The notes beneath the pieces were generated by a model. It searched no databases. It was not told where the DNA came from and saw only the letters and a program-made list of their open reading frames with translations. Source: Desulforhabdus sp. TSK (GTDB lineage Bacteria > Desulfobacterota > Syntrophobacteria > Syntrophobacterales > Syntrophobacteraceae). From it: a DNA stretch of 59,101 nucleotides. The DNA lies in contig NZ_BQXM01000034.1 in assembly GCF_022836495.1 (NCBI RefSeq), forward strand, positions 1 to 59,101, given 5' to 3'. Each line of letters opens with the position of its first letter. The first letter of the stretch is position 1. Shown here in pieces: positions 32,809-40,741 of the stretch. Made by a program: the position numbers and the translations under genes.

Positions 32809-33570
32809 CTAGCCAAAACGGCCTGTGATGTAGTCTTCGGTTTGTCGGTACTTGGGACGGGTGAACAGAGTCTCGGTGTCGTTCACTTCGATGAGCTTTC
32901 CCATGTAAAAAAAAGCCGTGACATCCGAAACTCTTGCAGCCTGCTGCATGTTGTGTGTGACGATGATAATGGTGTAATTCTTCTTGAGCTGGTGGATGAG
33001 CTCCTCTATCTTTTGTGTCGCAATGGGATCAAGGGCGGACGCAGGCTCGTCCATGAGAACGACCTCGGGTTCGACGGCAAGGGCGCGCGCAATGCACAGC
33101 CTCTGCTGCTGGCCTCCCGAAAGCCCAAGGGCCGACTGGTGCAGGCGGTCCTTGACCTCGTCCCACAGGGCGGCGTGGTGGAGGCTCTCCTCGACGCGCC
33201 GACTTATAAACGCCCCGTCCTTGTTTCCCGTGACCCTGAGCCCATAGGCCACGTTCTCAAAGATGGTCTTGGGAAAAGGGTTTGGCTTTTGAAAAACCAT
33301 GCCCACTTTGCGGCGCAGGGAGACGACATCGACCCCGGGATCGTAGATGTCTTCGTTGTCCAGGAGGACCTCTCCTTCCACGCGACTGATGGGGATCAGG
33401 TCGTTCATGCGATTGAGGCATCTCAGGAAGGTGCTCTTGCCGCATCCCGAGGGGCCGATGAGGGCTGTGACCTGTTTTTCGTAAAGTTCCAGAGAGATCG
33501 AATGCAGCGCATGGAAATCGCCGTAGTAAAAGTCCAAATTCCTGGAGCTCATTTTGGGAGTTTTTTCCAT
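32809..33570 (-). CDS. pstB: Phosphate ABC transporter ATPase PstB
   Basis: ATP-hydrolysing subunit of the phosphate importer, 253 residues, cytosolic face. Walker [11 protein letters not shown]-loop [11 protein letters not shown] signature [10 protein letters not shown], Walker [13 protein letters not shown] and the H-loop VTHN are all present. The start at 33570 gives the usual PstB length; upstream in-frame codons overlap the phoR gene. It is separated by 30 kb and by orientation from pstSCA, and sits between phoR and phoU instead, 12 bp after phoR. Confidence 0.95.
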   Translation of the reverse strand: MEKTPKMSSRNLDFYYGDFHALHSISLELYEKQVTALIGPSGCGKSTFLRCLNRMNDLIPISRVEGEVLLDNEDIYDPGVDVVSLRRKVGMVFQKPNPFPKTIFENVAYGLRVTGNKDGAFISRRVEESLHHAALWDEVKDRLHQSALGLSGGQQQRLCIARALAVEPEVVLMDEPASALDPIATQKIEELIHQLKKNYTIIIVTHNMQQAARVSDVTAFFYMGKLIEVNDTETLFTRPKYRQTEDYITGRFG

Positions 33571-33581
33571 TGAATAACCCT

Positions 33582-35426
33582 TCAGGCTTCTAAAGCCTTG
33601 GATGAGATGGAACTCTTGTCGTAATCCCCCTGCGATCTTGGGAGGCTGAACCAGAAGGTGGCTCCGGCGCTCCCGTCGGGATGCGGGCTTTCCACCCAGA
33701 TCCTGCCTCCGAAATTTCGGATGATGTGCCGGCATATGGCCAGTCCCAGGCCGGTGCTTTCCGATTCGCTTCCCCGATGTCTTTCGATGCGATAGAACCG
33801 CTCAAAGATCCTCTGCTGGTGCTGCTTGGGAATCCCTGGGCCTTCGTCCCGAACGGCAAAGGCGGCCTTTTGCTCCTGCAACTGGCAGGAAACGGTCAAC
33901 GGCTTGTCTCCGGGGCTGTACTTGACGCCGTTTTCCAGGAGATTCCGGAAGACTTGAACCAGTTGATCGAAGTCTGCAGCCACCAGGACGCCCGCTGGAG
34001 GCAGATGGTTTTGCAGTTGGATGCCCTTGGCCTGGGCCAGGGGCTCACATTCTTTCCACGCGGCCCAAAGGGCTTTGTCCGCCTGGACGGGAAGGGGAGT
34101 GATGGGGCTCTGCCTCCCTTCCAGCCTGGCCAGCTGCAGCAAATCATCCACCATTTTCACCATGTGGTTGGTATTGCGAAGGATGACCTGGAGGAATGCC
34201 GCGAGGGTTTCCGGGTCGTGCTCCTTCTCCGCCAGCAGGGTTTCGGAATACCCTTTGATGGAGGTCAGGGGCGTGCGCAGCTCGTGAGAGACATTGGCCA
34301 CAAAATCCTGGCGGACCTTTTCCAGGCGCTTGAGCTCGCTGATGTCGTGGAATACGACGATGACCCGGGCGCTGTCTGTAAGATCTCTGGGGCGAACGAG
34401 GTTGACGCTGTAGGTTTTTTCCTCGCCCAGAGTGATTTGAAGACTATAGGGACGGGAACCGAGCTCCTCTTTGGATGCCAGAATACGATCGCATGCATCC
34501 TGCAGCTCCAGGTTCATGAAGACTTCGAGGGGTTTCCGCCCTAATCCCTGCGCAGCACTCAGGTGAAGCTCGGAGAGGGCGCGGTTGATGCTCTGGATTT
34601 TTCCACGGGAATCCAGGACCATGACGCCTTCCTGCATGCCGTTGAACACAGCCTCCAACTGCTGCTTTTTTTCATGGATCACCTTGATGTCGCTTTCGAT
34701 GCGCTCGGCCATTGTATTGACGGCCTGGGCCAGTTCCGAGAGCTCCCCGTCGTAAACCGCGGGAATGCGCTGCTTGTAGTTGGAATCCACGAGAGCATTG
34801 ACAGCCGAGGTGATTTGCTGAAGGAGCTTGGACCTCTGCCGCATGAGCCAATAAGTGATGCAGACAAAGACAAGGAGTACAAAAGCCAAAACCACCAGGT
34901 AGTTGTACTTGAGGCGCTCCAACAGCTCGCTCACCGGCGAAAAGGGAACGGACAACCGCAGGACGCCAGGGGAAATGGCCCCTGCAGGCTCGATGTTCCT
35001 GGCGACATAGAGGAGCATTTTGCGCGTGTTCTCACTGTACCGGATCGACACCCCGAGGTCCTGCTCTCTGGCCTGCATGATTTCAGGCCTGCCGGCGTGA
35101 TTGTCCAGGTTTTTTATCTCGGAAAAAGGCACTTGCGAATCGGCAACGACGTGCCCCCCGGAAGCGATGTAGGTGATCCGACCATCCATGTGGCGGCCGA
35201 TTTCCAACAGCCATCCCTGCAGGCTTTCGGCATCGGAAAGATCGGCCTTCTCCCGCACCAGCCAATGCACCAGGTCGAGCTGGCGTACGGCGTTTCCGCG
35301 CGTTTCGTTGACAATCTCCTCCCTGAGGGTACGGTAGTAGTACCAGGAAGGGAGAATGTAAGCCAGGCAGACGAGGACCGATAGGTAAAGGATCAAACGC
35401 GTGCGAAACTTGATGGGTCTTGTCAT
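33582..35426 (-). CDS. phoR: Phosphate-sensing histidine kinase PhoR
   Basis: A 614-residue membrane kinase. Order: first membrane segment at about 8-28, an extracytoplasmic domain to about 170, second segment about 172-192 ([15 protein letters not shown]), HAMP, PAS (about 250-350), HisKA with phospho-His in [18 protein letters not shown] (about 380), and ATPase with N, G1 and G2 boxes ([25 protein letters not shown]). The E. coli PhoR lacks the extracytoplasmic domain; this one is of the longer PnpS/PhoR kind. It starts 4 bp after the phoB stop behind GAGG. Confidence 0.93.
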   Translation of the reverse strand: MTRPIKFRTRLILYLSVLVCLAYILPSWYYYRTLREEIVNETRGNAVRQLDLVHWLVREKADLSDAESLQGWLLEIGRHMDGRITYIASGGHVVADSQVPFSEIKNLDNHAGRPEIMQAREQDLGVSIRYSENTRKMLLYVARNIEPAGAISPGVLRLSVPFSPVSELLERLKYNYLVVLAFVLLVFVCITYWLMRQRSKLLQQITSAVNALVDSNYKQRIPAVYDGELSELAQAVNTMAERIESDIKVIHEKKQQLEAVFNGMQEGVMVLDSRGKIQSINRALSELHLSAAQGLGRKPLEVFMNLELQDACDRILASKEELGSRPYSLQITLGEEKTYSVNLVRPRDLTDSARVIVVFHDISELKRLEKVRQDFVANVSHELRTPLTSIKGYSETLLAEKEHDPETLAAFLQVILRNTNHMVKMVDDLLQLARLEGRQSPITPLPVQADKALWAAWKECEPLAQAKGIQLQNHLPPAGVLVAADFDQLVQVFRNLLENGVKYSPGDKPLTVSCQLQEQKAAFAVRDEGPGIPKQHQQRIFERFYRIERHRGSESESTGLGLAICRHIIRNFGGRIWVESPHPDGSAGATFWFSLPRSQGDYDKSSISSKALEA

Positions 35427-35429
35427 GAT

Positions 35430-36113
35430 TCAACCTCTGAAACGGTATCCGACGCCTCTGACCGTTTCCACCCAGCGGGAGTAGCCCTCCAGCTTTTGCC
35501 GCAGGCGCCGTACATGGGTGTCAACGGTGCGTGCGTAGCCCTCAAACTGGTAACCCCAGACGGTATCCAGCAAATGGTCCCGGGTCAGCACCTTGCCCCT
35601 GCCCTTGATGAGCTCGGCCAGGAGCTTGAATTCCGTGGCGGTGAGTGCCACGTCCACACTGTCAATGAGCACCTTGTGTGCCTCGAAATCAACCTGGAAC
35701 CCCTCTCGCTGCCAGAGTAGAGATTCGGGCTCCTCCTGAGTCGATCTGCGCAGCACGGCGCGAATGCGCAGAATGAGCTCTCGCGGACTGAAGGGCTTGA
35801 CCACGTAGTCGTCGGCTCCCAGTTCAAGTCCTACAATGCGATCGACCTCTTCACCCCGGGCCGTCAGCATGATGACAGGGATGTGCTTGAAGGTCCCATT
35901 CCTCTTCAGCTCCTTGCATACCTCGAACCCGTCGAGTCCCGGGATCATCAAATCCAGAAGCATGAGATCGGGCTGACGCTGCTTGACGCTCTCCAGGGCC
36001 TCATATCCATCCTGGGCTGTTGCGACGTCGAAGCCCGCCGTTTGAAGATTGTAACGTAAAAGCTGTAAAATATCGTGATCATCCTCCACAACGAGTATGT
36101 ACGTCTTGGTCAT
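35430..36113 (-). CDS. phoB: Phosphate response regulator PhoB
   Basis: An OmpR/PhoB-type transcription factor, 227 residues. The receiver domain covers about 1-120 (acidic VVEDDHD, phospho-Asp in LMLLDLMIPG, Lys in YVVKPFSPREL) and the winged helix about 130-225 (LTATEFKLLAELI, DTHVRRLRQKL, TVRGVGYRF). The start at 36113 follows CAGGAG; the frame is open further upstream to 36167. First gene of phoB-phoR-pstB-phoU with a Pho box about 210 bp before it. It is the expected reader of the 11-bp-phased boxes in this window. Confidence 0.95.
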   Translation of the reverse strand: MTKTYILVVEDDHDILQLLRYNLQTAGFDVATAQDGYEALESVKQRQPDLMLLDLMIPGLDGFEVCKELKRNGTFKHIPVIMLTARGEEVDRIVGLELGADDYVVKPFSPRELILRIRAVLRRSTQEEPESLLWQREGFQVDFEAHKVLIDSVDVALTATEFKLLAELIKGRGKVLTRDHLLDTVWGYQFEGYARTVDTHVRRLRQKLEGYSRWVETVRGVGYRFRG

Positions 36114-36320
36114 CGGCAACTCCTGAGTGAAACGAAAGACGGGCAGACTTTCAGCGAGAAGCCCCACACCGACATCCCAAACCGATCTTCCGGAGAGCCC
36201 TCAACGCCTGTCACATCGCGTCATATCACGATGACCGGGGGTACAGAGCGGGTCCCCCGAGCCTTTCGTAACATGAATTTCGATATAATCATGCTTATGT
36301 GCCGAAAACATGCTCATAAT

Positions 36321-36338
36321 GTTACAGTCCTGTTACAA
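36321..36338 (-). promoter_or_regulatory. PhoB box upstream of phoB
   Basis: Read on the minus strand: TTGTAAC (36338-36332) and CTGTAAC (36327-36321), 11 bp apart. It lies in the 470-bp gap before phoB and points to autoregulation. AT-rich -10 candidates (CATAAG, TTATAT) follow 21 and 32 bases later, in phase with further, weaker units. Confidence 0.6.
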
Positions 36339-36480
36339 AATCAATGTGTGGGCGCACGGGGGCCGAAAGCCGTCGTGGGCGTACATGACGGAAGCCGGAA
36401 AGCCTCCGGAGATCTGTTGATTTTGGCGAGGAGTCCATCTTTCATTTGAAATCCATGTTTTCTGGTCCTATCATCCCAAA

Positions 36481-36526
36481 GGATGCACGCCTGCAGGTGC
36501 ATCCGTTGAACATTCAGGCGTGCATC
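36481..36526 (+). promoter_or_regulatory. Two mutually exclusive hairpins before the acyl-CoA synthetase gene
   Basis: GGATGCAC (36481-36488) can pair with GTGCATCC (36497-36504). The overlapping GATGCACGCCTG (36482-36493) can pair instead with CAGGCGTGCATC (36515-36526), a perfect 12-bp stem. Both use the same left arm, so only one can form. They lie 58-100 bp before the start codon at 36584. Confidence 0.5.
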
Positions 36527-36583
36527 AAACCATAAACGCGGCAGGACCTTTTCCAGACCTTTTGAATCGTGAAGGGAAACGGC

Positions 36584-37099
36584 ATGAGGGGTTTTTTCGA
36601 AGGACAAAGTGTAGCCATCATCGGTGTTTCCAACTCGCCAACAAACTTGGGGGCATTGATGGTGCAGAATTTGATCGAATTTGGCTATAAAGGATACATT
36701 CACCTGGTGGGGCCCAAGGGCGGCGCCCTGTTTGGGCACAAAATTCACCCTACGGTCATGGACATTCCCGACCCTGTCGATCTTGCCAGTGTCCTGGTGC
36801 CCGCCCGGGCTGTACCTGAAATCCTGAGGCAGTGCGGAGAAAAGGGGATTCGACGCGTCGTCGTGCAGTCGGGTGGATTTCGGGAAATGGGGGAAGACAG
36901 GTTGTCCCTGGAAGACGAGGTTGTGCAAACCCTTCGGCGTTATGACATGCGCATGATCGGTCCCAACGGCATCGGCATCATGAACAGAAACAATGGCCTT
37001 GCGTGTCGCAGCCCAGAGCGGCGGCATCGGTGCCATGATGATCAATTCCCTGACCTCGGAAAATATGGGGTTCAGCAAGTTTGCCAGTATGGGGAATAA
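36584..37099 (+). pseudogene. N-terminal part of a disrupted NDP-forming acyl-CoA synthetase
   Basis: Encodes the CoA-binding domain of the ADP-forming acetyl/acyl-CoA synthetase family: GQSVAIIGVSNSPTNLGALMVQNL (Rossmann start), GFREMG and MIGPNGIGIMNRNNGLA (to about codon 137). After that the frame is wrong and the product ends in unrelated residues. The rest of the enzyme continues in the next frame from 36993. Compared with the family, about 12-17 residues between NGLA and AQSGG are also missing, so a small deletion that changed the frame is more likely than a single-base error. Confidence 0.7.
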
Positions 37100-38603
37100 A
37101 TTGGATGTGGGTGAGGCGGACTTGCTGGAGTATTTCTTGGTGGACGAAGAAACCCACCAGATCTACCTCTACCTGGACGGAATCTCCAACGGCCGGCGGC
37201 TGATGGAAATTGCCTCCCGCTCCACCAAGCCCATCGTCGTTCAAAAGGCCAACAAGAGCCGGCCCGGCGCAGCCATGGCCCGGTCGCATTCGGCATCGCT
37301 TTCCGCCGATGACCAGGTTGTGGACGCCGCGTTCCTGCAGTGCGGCATCATTCGGGTGCCGGACCAGAGAACGGCTCTGCACTGCCTCAAGGCATTCTCT
37401 CTTCCTCAGATGTCAGGTCCTCGTCTGGCAGTCATCTCCAGGTCCGGGGGCCATGCCGTCCTGGCTGCCGACGCTGCCGAAGAGTTCCGTTTCGAACTTC
37501 CACCTTACCCTCAGGAAGCGATCCACATGGTGCGTGAGTACTCGCGGGCCGGGGTGATTCATCTGCAAAATCCCATGGACCTCGGCGACCTTTTCCATCT
37601 GCCCCTCTACAGGACCCTCCTCGAACAGACGCTGGCCCGGGAGGATGTGGATGGGATCACGTTCATTTTGAATTACAATGGGAATCGAGCCCTGGTGGAG
37701 TCCCGGCGTCTCCTCGGTAGCCTGGGCGAAATCATGCAGAAATGCCGAAAGCCCATAGCGGTCTGTATCTTCACGGTTCAGGAGGAATTTGAACATTTGA
37801 GGAAGACCCTGGACTATCCCATTTTCGACGACCCGAGGGATGCGGTCATGGCTCTGGCGATGAGCCGCGACCGGTCTGAGCTCAGGCCGTTGCCCTTTTC
37901 CGCCGAGCGCCCCACCGGCGTGGACGCAGCAGAAGCCCGGAGCCGGTTGGAACGGCTGCCTGCGGGCCCCATTGCTCCCGAAAGCCTTGCTTCCATCCTC
38001 GATGCCTACGGCATTCGACTGGTTTCCTGGAAGCGCGCCGAGAGCGAGGACACTGCCGTTGCCGCGGCCGAGACCTTCGGTTATCCCGTCGCTCTCAAGA
38101 CGGCTCATGCCGAGGTGCTGCACAAGAGCGATGTGGGGGGTGTACATCTGAACCTGCCGCATGCGGATGCTGTCCGAGGGGACTACCGGAAGCTTCTAAA
38201 GATCGGGCCTGCGGTGCTGGTGCAAAAAATGGCGCATCCAGGGCTGGAATGGCTCGTGGGGGGACGGCAGGATTCCAGCTTCGGGCCTGTCGTGGTGGCA
38301 GGTCTGGGGGGGATTTACGTGGAGATCTTTCGGGAAACGTCCATTCGGATCGCACCCATAACCATGGAAGAAGCGGGCCGCATGGTGGACGGGAGCCGGG
38401 GGGCTGCTCTGGTGCGCGGGGTGCGCGGGGAAGCTGCCCTGGATCGTGAGGCCCTGTGCGATGTTCTCGTGCGAATTTCCTGGCTGCTGCATGATTTTCC
38501 GGAAATCCAGGAGCTCGATTTGAATCCGGTGCGCCTCTACCCGGAAGGCTGTATGGCTCTGGATTGGCGCGCAACGAAGGGTGAGTCATGGCTCATGGTC
38601 TGA
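36993..38603 (+). CDS. C-terminal part of a disrupted NDP-forming acyl-CoA synthetase
   Basis: A 536-residue frame that carries the rest of the synthetase: ligase domains (AAQSGGIGAMMINSL, FSKFASMGNKLDVGEADLLEY), SRSGGHAVLAADAAEEF, and the C-terminal ATP-grasp part from about residue 325 (YPVALKTAHAEVLHKSDVGGVHLNL, DSSFGPVVVAGLGG, ELDLNPVRLYPEG). The catalytic His of the family normally lies in a loop of the second domain; HSASLSADD fits. Its CoA-binding domain is in the other frame just upstream. Unless a frameshift joins them, the enzyme is broken. The stop overlaps the region where the next gene's leader begins. Confidence 0.75.
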   Translation: MALRVAAQSGGIGAMMINSLTSENMGFSKFASMGNKLDVGEADLLEYFLVDEETHQIYLYLDGISNGRRLMEIASRSTKPIVVQKANKSRPGAAMARSHSASLSADDQVVDAAFLQCGIIRVPDQRTALHCLKAFSLPQMSGPRLAVISRSGGHAVLAADAAEEFRFELPPYPQEAIHMVREYSRAGVIHLQNPMDLGDLFHLPLYRTLLEQTLAREDVDGITFILNYNGNRALVESRRLLGSLGEIMQKCRKPIAVCIFTVQEEFEHLRKTLDYPIFDDPRDAVMALAMSRDRSELRPLPFSAERPTGVDAAEARSRLERLPAGPIAPESLASILDAYGIRLVSWKRAESEDTAVAAAETFGYPVALKTAHAEVLHKSDVGGVHLNLPHADAVRGDYRKLLKIGPAVLVQKMAHPGLEWLVGGRQDSSFGPVVVAGLGGIYVEIFRETSIRIAPITMEEAGRMVDGSRGAALVRGVRGEAALDREALCDVLVRISWLLHDFPEIQELDLNPVRLYPEGCMALDWRATKGESWLMV

Positions 38604-38634
38604 GCCGACCGTTTTACCTGACAGGGGATGTTTT

Positions 38635-39495
38635 ATGCGGTTTGCGTACAGCAGCACGATTTTTCGATCTCGTCCTCTTGCCGAAGCGGTAGAGGGTATT
38701 GCCAAAGCGGGGTTCACGGCCGTGGAGCTCATGGCGGATCGTCCCCATGCCTTCCCTCGCGATCTGACGGCGGGGAAGGTCGCAGAGCTGAATCAATGCC
38801 TGGAACAGCGCAGATTGAGAGTCTCCAACCTCAACAGCTGTGTGGTGACATCGGCCGGAGAGATGAATAATCCCTCATGGATTTCCGTGGACTGGCAAGA
38901 GCGTGAAAATCGGATCCAGTACACCCTGGAATGCCTGCGCCTGGCGGCGGCCATGGGAATTCCCAGTGTTTCCACGGAAAGTGGCGCCATGCCCGCTCAT
39001 GAAGCGATGAACCAGAAGGAAATTTTGAACCTTTTCATGGGGGGCATGAACCGGCTGCTGCCCCTGGCCGGGAAGTTGGGTGTAAAGATCCTGATTCAGC
39101 CCGAAGTCCATACCCTCATCGAGACGACGGAGCAGGCCCTGGAATTCTTCAAAGAGCTGCCGCCCTCCAGTGTTCTCAAGATCGATCTCGATGCGGGCCA
39201 CTGTTTCCGAATCGGTGAGGATCCCAGTGAATCCTGGGATAAATTGAAAGCCTATGTGGCGCACGTGCATCTGGACGACATTTCATCCGACAGTGCTCAC
39301 CGTCATATCCAGCTGGGTGAAGGGGTCATGGATATCCCCGGCTTTTTGCGCTGTCTGCAACGGGATGACTACAGGGGGTATGTCACCATAAAGCTCGACT
39401 GCTTCGAACAGCGGGCCGAGGAGGTCGTCCTTGCCTCTGCCCGTTACCTGCGGGAAAAGGGATTTCTGGAAGCGCCGCCCGAAGCAGGGGGGTAG
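38635..39495 (+). CDS. Sugar phosphate isomerase/epimerase-like TIM-barrel protein
   Basis: A 286-residue protein of the xylose-isomerase-like / AP-endonuclease family 2 TIM barrel. Visible strand ends with possible metal ligands: FTAVELMADRP, NLNSCVVT, LIQPEVHT, LKIDLDAGHCF, VAHVHLDD and a final YVTIKLDCF. It probably isomerises a sugar or a related polyol; the substrate is unknown. ATG 38635 follows AGGGG; upstream frame to 38581 overlaps the previous gene. It may be co-transcribed with the disrupted synthetase 31 bp before it. Confidence 0.8.
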   Translation: MRFAYSSTIFRSRPLAEAVEGIAKAGFTAVELMADRPHAFPRDLTAGKVAELNQCLEQRRLRVSNLNSCVVTSAGEMNNPSWISVDWQERENRIQYTLECLRLAAAMGIPSVSTESGAMPAHEAMNQKEILNLFMGGMNRLLPLAGKLGVKILIQPEVHTLIETTEQALEFFKELPPSSVLKIDLDAGHCFRIGEDPSESWDKLKAYVAHVHLDDISSDSAHRHIQLGEGVMDIPGFLRCLQRDDYRGYVTIKLDCFEQRAEEVVLASARYLREKGFLEAPPEAGG

Positions 39496-39774
39496 ATCTC
39501 GCCATGCCGCGCGACAACGGAGGCTCTTAGATTTGGAGATGTAATAAGCATCTGAATTATTGTATTTTTTTATCGTAAACCGTGAAAAATAGATCTATAC
39601 ATTGTTCGATGAATTTGATATCACCCATTCCCGAGCCGTGGTGGCGGGCGGGCAGCTGTGAAGAGCCCATGCCGGACGGTTCGAAGTGGGCTTCTCAGGG
39701 GGCAGGGTGCCCTGCGGGAAGACTGAAAAATTGCTGGCCATGAGCAACCCTTTTGTGAATGAGGAGAGGGACGA

Positions 39775-40068
39775 ATGAGAGCGAACAGGGGACTTCTGAG
39801 CATTCTGCTGAGTGTTTTGCTTTTTTTTATGATTTCTACAGTCTGTGTGCAGAAGGGGGTTGCCGCGGAGGAGCCGGAAACCATCGCCGGTGTTGTCACC
39901 AAGACGGATAAAGGGATCATCATCGAAGCGGAAGATGGGGATTACATAGTCAAGGGTGCTGATCTCTCCAAGATGGTCGGCAAGCTGGTGGAAGCGACCG
40001 GTGTAATCAACGAGACTGACAAAGGGGACTATATCGACGTCAAGTCCTTTGAGGAAATTCAAGAATAG
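39775..40068 (+). CDS. Small exported protein of unknown function (97 aa)
   Basis: A signal peptide (about 1-30; LLSILLSVLLFFMISTVC then VAA) is followed by a 65-residue acidic beta-rich domain: TIAGVVTKTDKGIIIEAEDGDYIVKG, then GKLVEATGVINETDKGDYIDV. The strand pattern suggests a small OB-like barrel. No lipobox is evident, though a Cys lies inside the hydrophobic part. ATG 39775 has GAGGAGAGGG before it. Family not recognised. Confidence 0.75.
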   Translation: MRANRGLLSILLSVLLFFMISTVCVQKGVAAEEPETIAGVVTKTDKGIIIEAEDGDYIVKGADLSKMVGKLVEATGVINETDKGDYIDVKSFEEIQE

Positions 40069-40267
40069 AGCCTCTGGGGGACGGGGGAAAAGGATGTTTT
40101 TCCGTGTCCCTCCCGAGGATGCACCCTGAGCCGCTTTCCCGCGGGTTTCAGGCAGAGCCAAGCCACAGATCCCTCCTTCCCCCGTCTTTGGACAGAGGCC
40201 GGAGGGACTTTCATTTCCAGGATCTTCATCTCCTGAAAATCCCACCTCTTTTGACAAGGGGTCCATC

Positions 40268-40708
40268 ATGTCCTTGTTTGACCGGAATGACGAAATGGAA
40301 GAAATGCCCCGTCGTTTGCTCCATTGGCTGGGTCAACTGTCGAAATATGGTGTCCAGAGCTGTTTTTCCGGCAGCCATGAGTGGATACCGCGCGCGGATA
40401 TTCATGAAACGGAGACGGCCTACCACGTTTTTGTCGATCTGGCGGGTGTCGAGCCTTCGCAGATCGAGCTCAGCGTCGAGGAGAACGGTCTCTGCCTGAA
40501 GGGGAATCGAAAGCGCCCTCAGGTCAGCGGGTGCGCCCGCATCCACCAGATGGAAATCGATTCCGGGAGGTTCCAGAGAAGCTTTCAATTTCTCCTTCCC
40601 TTCGATGTCGCAGCGGCACAATCTATTTACCGGAATGGATTCCTCGAGATCGTGCTGCCCAAGCTGCCGGAGCCGGTTTCCGTTCGGGTCCCATTGCGAC
40701 AGGAATAA
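40268..40708 (+). CDS. Small heat-shock protein (Hsp20/alpha-crystallin)
   Basis: ATP-independent holdase chaperone of 146 residues. The alpha-crystallin domain covers about 42-130: WIPRADIHETETAYHVFVDLAGV, the middle ELSVEENGLCLKGNRKR and the closing GFLEIVLPKL. The N-terminal arm is short. ATG 40268 follows AAGGGG. The lon gene starts 33 bp after its stop, so holdase and protease are probably made together in the stress response. Confidence 0.9.
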   Translation: MSLFDRNDEMEEMPRRLLHWLGQLSKYGVQSCFSGSHEWIPRADIHETETAYHVFVDLAGVEPSQIELSVEENGLCLKGNRKRPQVSGCARIHQMEIDSGRFQRSFQFLLPFDVAAAQSIYRNGFLEIVLPKLPEPVSVRVPLRQE

Positions 40709-40741
40709 GCAAGCTTACAGGATGAGGAAAGCGAGGTGGTC

